Source of the DNA: JBGSIC01 sp041751875
GTDB taxonomy: Bacteria; Bdellovibrionota; FAC87; UBA2466; JACKAF01
Length of the DNA stretch: 64,000 nt
NCBI GenBank assembly: GCA_041751875.1
Contig: JBGSIC010000028.1
Coordinates: 1 to 64,000 of the forward strand
Reading direction: 5' to 3'
The notes below the pieces were generated by a model, which did not search any database, had not been told where the DNA came from, and saw nothing but the letters and a program-made list of their open reading frames with translations. The translations under genes and the position numbers were made by a program. Each line of letters starts with the position of its first letter. The stretch's first letter is position 1. Positions 59,941-64,000 of the stretch are shown here, piece after piece.

Positions 59941-60348
59941 ATGCTCGCCAAAGACGCCAAAATTCTCGTTGCAGACGATCTCACGGTCATTTGCCAGCTG
60001 TTAAAAAAGGACCTCGCCGGCCTAGGCTACACGAATATCGTGTCTGCGGCGGATGGGGTAAAAGCTTGGGAATGCTACGCCCGGGCAGCCGCGGAAGGCG
60101 CCCCCTTTGCGCTAGTGATCTGCGATATGTACATGCCTTTGATGAATGGGCACGAACTTCTGGTTCGGGTTCGCAATCACGACAAATACGCGGACACGAA
60201 ATTTTTTATGATCACGGGCAAGGCTGACAAAGAAAACGTGATCAAAGTGGCCAGATGGAACGTGGATGCCTATCTCGTAAAGCCCATCACCGCAAATCAG
60301 TTGAAAGAAAAAATCAGCAAAGCCTTTGCTAAATCCGAAGCCGCCTAG
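59941..60348 (+). CDS. CheY-like single-domain response regulator
   Basis: 135 residues, a full receiver domain. Acidic residues in VADDLTV, phospho-acceptor Asp in LVICDMYMPLMNG, Thr in MITGKAD and Lys in YLVKPIT are all present. No output domain is attached, so it probably acts by protein contact, as CheY does. It is divergent from the MotA/MotB-like pair, suggesting control of that machine. An AAGGGAT site lies just before the ATG. The cognate kinase is not in the window; the PilS-like one at 46.7 kb is distant. Confidence 0.9.
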   Translation: MLAKDAKILVADDLTVICQLLKKDLAGLGYTNIVSAADGVKAWECYARAAAEGAPFALVICDMYMPLMNGHELLVRVRNHDKYADTKFFMITGKADKENVIKVARWNVDAYLVKPITANQLKEKISKAFAKSEAA

Positions 60349-60361
60349 TTTTCATCCCTAC

Positions 60362-61021
60362 TTATTTTTTTGCGCAGTAATCCAAAAAGCTTTTTACGAA
60401 ACGTCTTCCATACGTAAAAGCGGCCTCATCGACAGCCGGCATTTTTTGGTGCAACAAGAAATGAGTGGTCGCCTCGGGATGAGCTTGCACCGTCCATACG
60501 GGAAGCGATTCATGTTCGAGTGCTTCCAAGGGGAACTCTTCGCTCTTGGCAATGACTTTCATTGAAGTCGGGCATGAGGTGACAATTTCCCGGTGGGAGA
60601 CCACCAAAAGCCCTTTTCCGGGAGTAGGCCCGGAAAGGCGGTTGGCGGAAAAGTTCACCGGACGTGTCCCAGAGAGTTTTCTCTTATCCTCAAACGCATA
60701 TCCGACTGCGCCGCCCAGCATGTGTGCTAGCAGTTGGTGTCCATAACAGATGCCGAGAATCGGGGTTTTTGCAGCGAGGCGCTTTTCGAGCCAGTTCCGC
60801 AAGACGGACTGCCAAAGCGAGGCCTCTAGCACGGAAGAGGCGCTTCCTAAAATGATTACCCCTCTGAGACCACTCGTATCCCCGCCCAAAGAACCCACCC
60901 CCTGGAGGGCCGGAAGATGGTAGGTCAAAGGCAACTGCGAATCGAAAACCATCTGATTGAAATCGGCGATCTCGGGGGTATTAACGGCCGGGTCTAGAAT
61001 GGCTATGTGCTCTTTTTGCAT
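60362..61021 (-). CDS. Class I glutamine amidotransferase (GuaA-like)
   Basis: 219 residues. The nucleophile elbow GICYGHQLLAHMLGG contains the catalytic Cys, and the partner motif near the C-terminus is VQAHPEAT (His and Glu). No synthetase domain follows, so it is a stand-alone GATase, similar to the N-terminal domain of GMP synthase or to gamma-glutamyl hydrolase-like proteins. It would release ammonia from glutamine or hydrolyse a related amide. It is convergent with the CheY-like gene and monocistronic. Confidence 0.85.
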   Translation of the reverse strand: MQKEHIAILDPAVNTPEIADFNQMVFDSQLPLTYHLPALQGVGSLGGDTSGLRGVIILGSASSVLEASLWQSVLRNWLEKRLAAKTPILGICYGHQLLAHMLGGAVGYAFEDKRKLSGTRPVNFSANRLSGPTPGKGLLVVSHREIVTSCPTSMKVIAKSEEFPLEALEHESLPVWTVQAHPEATTHFLLHQKMPAVDEAAFTYGRRFVKSFLDYCAKK

Positions 61022-61124
61022 AGCCCACTCGTAGAACCCCTCGGGCCAAGTGTCAAAAATTCCTGAGGGGAATTTCGTGCGCTGGTCCCCTGCAAAAGAA
61101 GTTCAGTTGTGATATGAGGGCGGC

Positions 61125-61919
61125 ATGTTCAGAGCATTTGTGGCCCTATTGCTGTATGGCCTTGTGGCGCAGGCCGCTCCCCCTTCCTTTTTTATTCACG
61201 AAGGCTCTCATCGACAGAGCTGGACCTTGGAGCAGTTAAAAAAGAAACTCAAAGTGCATACTCGCACGTTAAAGAACCCCGAGTATCCCGGGGGCAGGGA
61301 AGTCACTTATGAAGGCTTTCTTTTTAGCGAGGTGTTGGCCCTTCTTCCCCAAGCCGCAAAAAACGAAGACCCCGCACGATCTTTGCTTTTTACTTGTGCC
61401 GACGGTTATCAACCAAGCCTGCCTGCCCGCCAGGGAATGAAAGGGGACTGGTTACTCGCATTTGGTGAAAAAGGCGGCGGATGGCTGGCCTTCAAACAGG
61501 GGAAAAGAGACATCAGTCCGGGGCCCTTTTATTTGATCGGAACGGATTCAAATTTCAAAGAATTTCCCTGGCCGTACCAGTTAGTTGGTGTGGAATGGAT
61601 AAACTTTTCGGCAAAATACCCTAATCTCTACCCCAAAGGTAATACGAGCGCCGAAGTGGCGCATGGCTTTGAAGTCTTCCAAAAAACTTGCATCAAGTGC
61701 CACTCGATTAATTTGCAAGGTGGGGAAATGGCGCCCGAATTGAATGTGCCACAAAATATTACCGAATACCGAAGTGAGGCTTTCCTTCGTAAGTTCATTC
61801 AAAATCCGGCGAGCTTCCGAGCGCGCTCCGTCATGCCGCCGGCCAATCTCTCGTCCACCGACCTGGGAAACTTGCTCGAATATCTAAGGGCGATGGCAAA
61901 GCACAAGGTAAAACTTTAG
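61125..61919 (+). CDS. Exported monohaem cytochrome c with N-terminal extra domain
   Basis: 264 residues. A short signal peptide (FRAFVALLLYGLVAQA) is followed by a domain of about 150 residues (LEQLKKKLKVHTRTLKNPEYPG, then FLFSEVLALLP) resembling the molybdopterin-oxidoreductase-like or sulfite-oxidase-related fold. A C-terminal class I cytochrome follows with CIKCH (from C189) and the Met ligand in VMPPANLSS. It could donate or accept electrons in the periplasm. The N-terminal resemblance is weak. It appears to be monocistronic; SD unclear. Confidence 0.7.
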   Translation: MFRAFVALLLYGLVAQAAPPSFFIHEGSHRQSWTLEQLKKKLKVHTRTLKNPEYPGGREVTYEGFLFSEVLALLPQAAKNEDPARSLLFTCADGYQPSLPARQGMKGDWLLAFGEKGGGWLAFKQGKRDISPGPFYLIGTDSNFKEFPWPYQLVGVEWINFSAKYPNLYPKGNTSAEVAHGFEVFQKTCIKCHSINLQGGEMAPELNVPQNITEYRSEAFLRKFIQNPASFRARSVMPPANLSSTDLGNLLEYLRAMAKHKVKL

Positions 61920-62028
61920 AATCTGCGTTCGAAAAGCGGCGCGCCGAGACGTGGCTTTATCTGGGCAAAAAATGCGGTAAAATAGAGTCAGGCTTCCCGT
62001 ACTTGTCCGATTTTTCGATCTATAACGC

Positions 62029-63174
62029 ATGCCCCCACAAACGCATTCTACTTCAACAACTCAGGGGTATGTTCGCGCATTTGATGGCTTAAGAGGTTGC
62101 GCCGCTCTGGCTGTGTTTTTCTACCACTATTTTTATTGGGGCATTCCCGCTCCAACCACCAATAATCTTCATTTTGCTCTTTGGAAAGGGGCACAAGCGG
62201 GATGGTTGGGCGTAGTCCTCTTTTTTGTTCTTTCCGGATTTCTCATCACAGGGGTTTTACTCGACCGAAAAGACGAAGTGGGGGCGATGCGTGACTTTTA
62301 CATGCGTCGAGTACGGCGCATTTTTCCCGCTTACTTTGTTACCCTAGCGGTAGTGGTCTTACTCTTTTCGCATCCGATGCCTTTTGTGGGATTGTCAGCG
62401 CTGTTTCTGGGCAACTTCTCCGACTTTTTTGGCATTGCTATGTTGTATCCTTGCCTATGGAGTCTTTGCGTCGAGGAACATTTTTATTTGATATGGCCTT
62501 GGCTGACGCGTTTTTTCTCCTTTAGGAATCTTGAAAAAATCTGCCTTCTGGTTTGTGTGGGGAGTCCTCTTCTTCGCACGGCCCGATTCTATTTTCTCTG
62601 GCCAGATGGGTTTTACACTTGGTTTTGGTTGGACGGAATGGCGTGGGGAGCGCTCCTCGCCATTTGGATGCGGTCTACGAAAGGCGCTGCGCTTGAAAAA
62701 AGAATGGCGGGTGTGGCGGTGCTTAGTGTTTTGTCCTCCCTGCTGCTACTTGCAACTGGGCAGTTGGGCAGAAGAGAGGTGCTCGGCTCTGCGCTTTCAC
62801 CAACCCTGATTGCGTCTTTGAGTTTTTGCCTGGTTGGCTGGATTGCCATCCGCCCCCGCAATCTCTTTTCCGGTCTCCTTTCCGGGTCGAAAATCGTGCG
62901 CGTTGGAAAGTGGAGCTATGGGTTTTACCTCTATCACGGCTTTTTTCTTGCCCCGTCCGTCAAGCTGAGTGTGATGATTGAGCAAGCGGTGGGCCCGTTT
63001 TCTGACTTCGGAGTGACCCTAGTACGTGTAGGGCTAGGGGCGGCGTTCTCCCTCCTGGCTGCCGGTTTGTCATTCCGTTTTATTGAAGTGCCGTTTCTTA
63101 TTCCGCGAGAGACGGCGTCGGCTCCCACCCTGGTCCCCCTGATTCCTATAAAAACAAAAGCTAACTTTGGTTGA
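62029..63174 (+). CDS. Acyltransferase 3 (OafA/YrhL-type) membrane protein
   Basis: 381 residues with about ten membrane helices. FDGLRGCAALAVFFYHYF carries the conserved Arg and His near the N-terminus, and RRVRRIFPAYFV is the second signature. Family members transfer acetyl or other acyl groups to sugars of lipopolysaccharide, peptidoglycan or other envelope glycans. The extracytoplasmic SGNH domain found in some members is absent. The start ATG lacks a strong Shine-Dalgarno sequence. The next gene follows closely, likely in one transcript. Confidence 0.88.
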   Translation: MPPQTHSTSTTQGYVRAFDGLRGCAALAVFFYHYFYWGIPAPTTNNLHFALWKGAQAGWLGVVLFFVLSGFLITGVLLDRKDEVGAMRDFYMRRVRRIFPAYFVTLAVVVLLFSHPMPFVGLSALFLGNFSDFFGIAMLYPCLWSLCVEEHFYLIWPWLTRFFSFRNLEKICLLVCVGSPLLRTARFYFLWPDGFYTWFWLDGMAWGALLAIWMRSTKGAALEKRMAGVAVLSVLSSLLLLATGQLGRREVLGSALSPTLIASLSFCLVGWIAIRPRNLFSGLLSGSKIVRVGKWSYGFYLYHGFFLAPSVKLSVMIEQAVGPFSDFGVTLVRVGLGAAFSLLAAGLSFRFIEVPFLIPRETASAPTLVPLIPIKTKANFG

Positions 63175-63209
63175 AACTGTGCTCTGGATCGCGGAAACTT
63201 CATCCCGTT

Positions 63210-63614
63210 ATGAAGCTTGATCGCAAACAGATTGAAAAACTCCTTTCCGCGCTGAAATCACAAGCGTCGAGCTTGGCGCAAGACAAGGGTAGCCTGATTG
63301 CTCTTGTTGATTCGGCCAAACAAAAACTGGGGGAAAATCCTTCTCTCAAAGATATTGCGCTGGGATTTAAGACACTGCTGAGTCTTCTCAAGGAGTACGC
63401 GCTTAATCGTTACGATGGTCTTTCTTGGCAATCGATTGTGATGGCGGTGGCAGCGGTCATCTATTTCTTAAATCCCTTCGATCTGATTCCCGACTTTCTC
63501 ATGGGGGGATTGATTGATGACAGTATGGTGCTGGCTTGGGTGTTGCGTCACTTGAGCGGCGAGATTGATCGTTTCAATGCTTGGAAAAAAAAGGGTGGTT
63601 CTTCCAAAAAGTAG
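63210..63614 (+). CDS. DUF1232 (YkvA-like) membrane protein
   Basis: 134 residues from the ATG at 63210 (a TTG at 63171 overlaps the acyltransferase stop). The DUF1232 signature is IYFLNPFDLIPDFLMGGLIDDSMVLAWVL, a membrane-associated hairpin. A helical N-terminal half (about 1-75) precedes it. Function unknown across the family. Likely co-transcribed with the acyltransferase. Confidence 0.8.
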   Translation: MKLDRKQIEKLLSALKSQASSLAQDKGSLIALVDSAKQKLGENPSLKDIALGFKTLLSLLKEYALNRYDGLSWQSIVMAVAAVIYFLNPFDLIPDFLMGGLIDDSMVLAWVLRHLSGEIDRFNAWKKKGGSSKK

Positions 63615-63663
63615 GATGTTCGCTGCCTATACCGTCTGAGCTTTTTCGGGTAGGCTCTCCTCT

Positions 63664-64000
63664 GTGCCATTAACCGCGCTAGAAAAATTGCGTTTATTTC
63701 TACGACCCGCAGGGAGGGGAATTCACACCCACTCCACCGGGGGTGGCTATGCCGCCAACCTGCAACGTATGCTCTACGGCACTGACCAATCCAAAGAAGT
63801 GGCTAGCAAATGGGAAGACACGCTGCAAACGATTCGGCGGGCCGAGATCATTTTGTTAGGCGTCCCTTCGGACGTGGGCGCGGGTGTCATGCGTGGCGCG
63901 AATTTTGGACCTATCGGAGTGCGAGAGGCGTATCTTTCTAAATATAAATCCTATCCCCGGAACCTGGCCGATATTGGCGATGTCATTTGTGTGCCTCAGC
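63664..64000 (+). CDS. Arginase/agmatinase/formiminoglutamase-family protein (3' partial)
   Basis: The first 112 codons of a ureohydrolase-like gene running off the window. The start is a GTG. The family opening ILLGVPSDVGAGVMRGANFGP leads to GVREAYL and DIGDV, matching the arginase/agmatinase N-terminal sheet. The metal-binding His and Asp motifs would lie past the edge, so the exact substrate (arginine, agmatine, formiminoglutamate) and activity cannot be judged. An extra N-terminal stretch of about 60 residues precedes the family core. Confidence 0.8.
   Translation, partial: MPLTALEKLRLFLRPAGRGIHTHSTGGGYAANLQRMLYGTDQSKEVASKWEDTLQTIRRAEIILLGVPSDVGAGVMRGANFGPIGVREAYLSKYKSYPRNLADIGDVICVPQ

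Noticed and set aside
1..64000. CRISPR arrays, prophage, insertion sequences
   Set aside because: No evenly spaced direct repeats, cas genes, integrase, transposase or phage structural genes were seen; the only dispersed repeats are short palindromes.

Overview
The window looks like a chromosomal segment of a Gram-negative bacterium. It carries BamA, a Skp/OmpH chaperone, a LolC/LolD transporter, many lipoprotein signals and an outer-membrane beta-barrel candidate. Membrane-bound multihaem cytochromes, paired ArsA-type ATPases, AddB-like nuclease/helicase genes and scattered palindromes around AAAGGTGCC recall the Bdellovibrionota or other former Deltaproteobacteria. That placement is inference from gene content and memory; no phylogeny was done. 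Coding density is high, genes sit in short operons on both strands, and no phage, transposase, CRISPR array or rRNA was seen.

Layout. 1-3.8 kb: surface-polysaccharide genes (DegT aminotransferase fragment, an ATP-grasp/HAD/methyltransferase operon, a phosphoglycosyl transferase). 3.86-5.84 kb, minus strand: a regulator with a TPR-like helical N-terminus and an OmpR-type winged helix, followed by two tandem paralogous 43-residue peptide genes missing from routine ORF calling. Each peptide gene has its own copy of a nearly identical 30-bp direct-repeat promoter block. This is the best candidate for an undescribed system, possibly peptide signalling or small-membrane-peptide control. 5.9-10.5 kb: helicase and AddB-like nuclease, with divergent DUF503. 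10.5-12.8 kb: two translationally coupled ArsA-like ATPases and a HAMP membrane protein. 13.1-18.6 kb: a respiratory complex of Rieske protein, split cytochrome b and an octahaem cytochrome c. 18.7-27.0 kb: valS, a glycosyltransferase, lolC, lolD, bamA and skp, all for translation or envelope assembly.

27-32.3 kb: a lipoprotein operon, a 7Fe ferredoxin and a penicillin-acylase-family lipoprotein. 32.3-37.3 kb: an oxygenase-like protein, two glycosyltransferases and a patatin-like protein that lacks the catalytic Asp. 37.5-41.8 kb: an exported monohaem protein, two membrane/zinc-ribbon genes and a class IV aminotransferase. 41.8-46.5 kb: an acyl-CoA dehydrogenase/etfB/etfA operon and phosphoglycerate mutase. 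46.7-49.9 kb: a PilS-like kinase coupled to a barrel-like protein, and a tiny lipoprotein. 49.9-54.6 kb: nth, tRNA-Leu and three exported proteins, one with a caspase-like His/Cys dyad. 54.6-56.8 kb: egtB-egtD (ergothioneine). 56.9-60.3 kb: an FkbM methyltransferase broken at a G8 tract, a MotA/MotB-like pair with an unusual MotB, and a CheY-like receiver. 60.3-64 kb: a glutamine amidotransferase, a monohaem cytochrome, an acyltransferase, a DUF1232 protein and the start of an arginase-family gene.

Starts were moved from the longest ORF where a signal peptide, Shine-Dalgarno sequence or family length argued for it. Functional names rest on motifs recognised by eye; no database search was possible.
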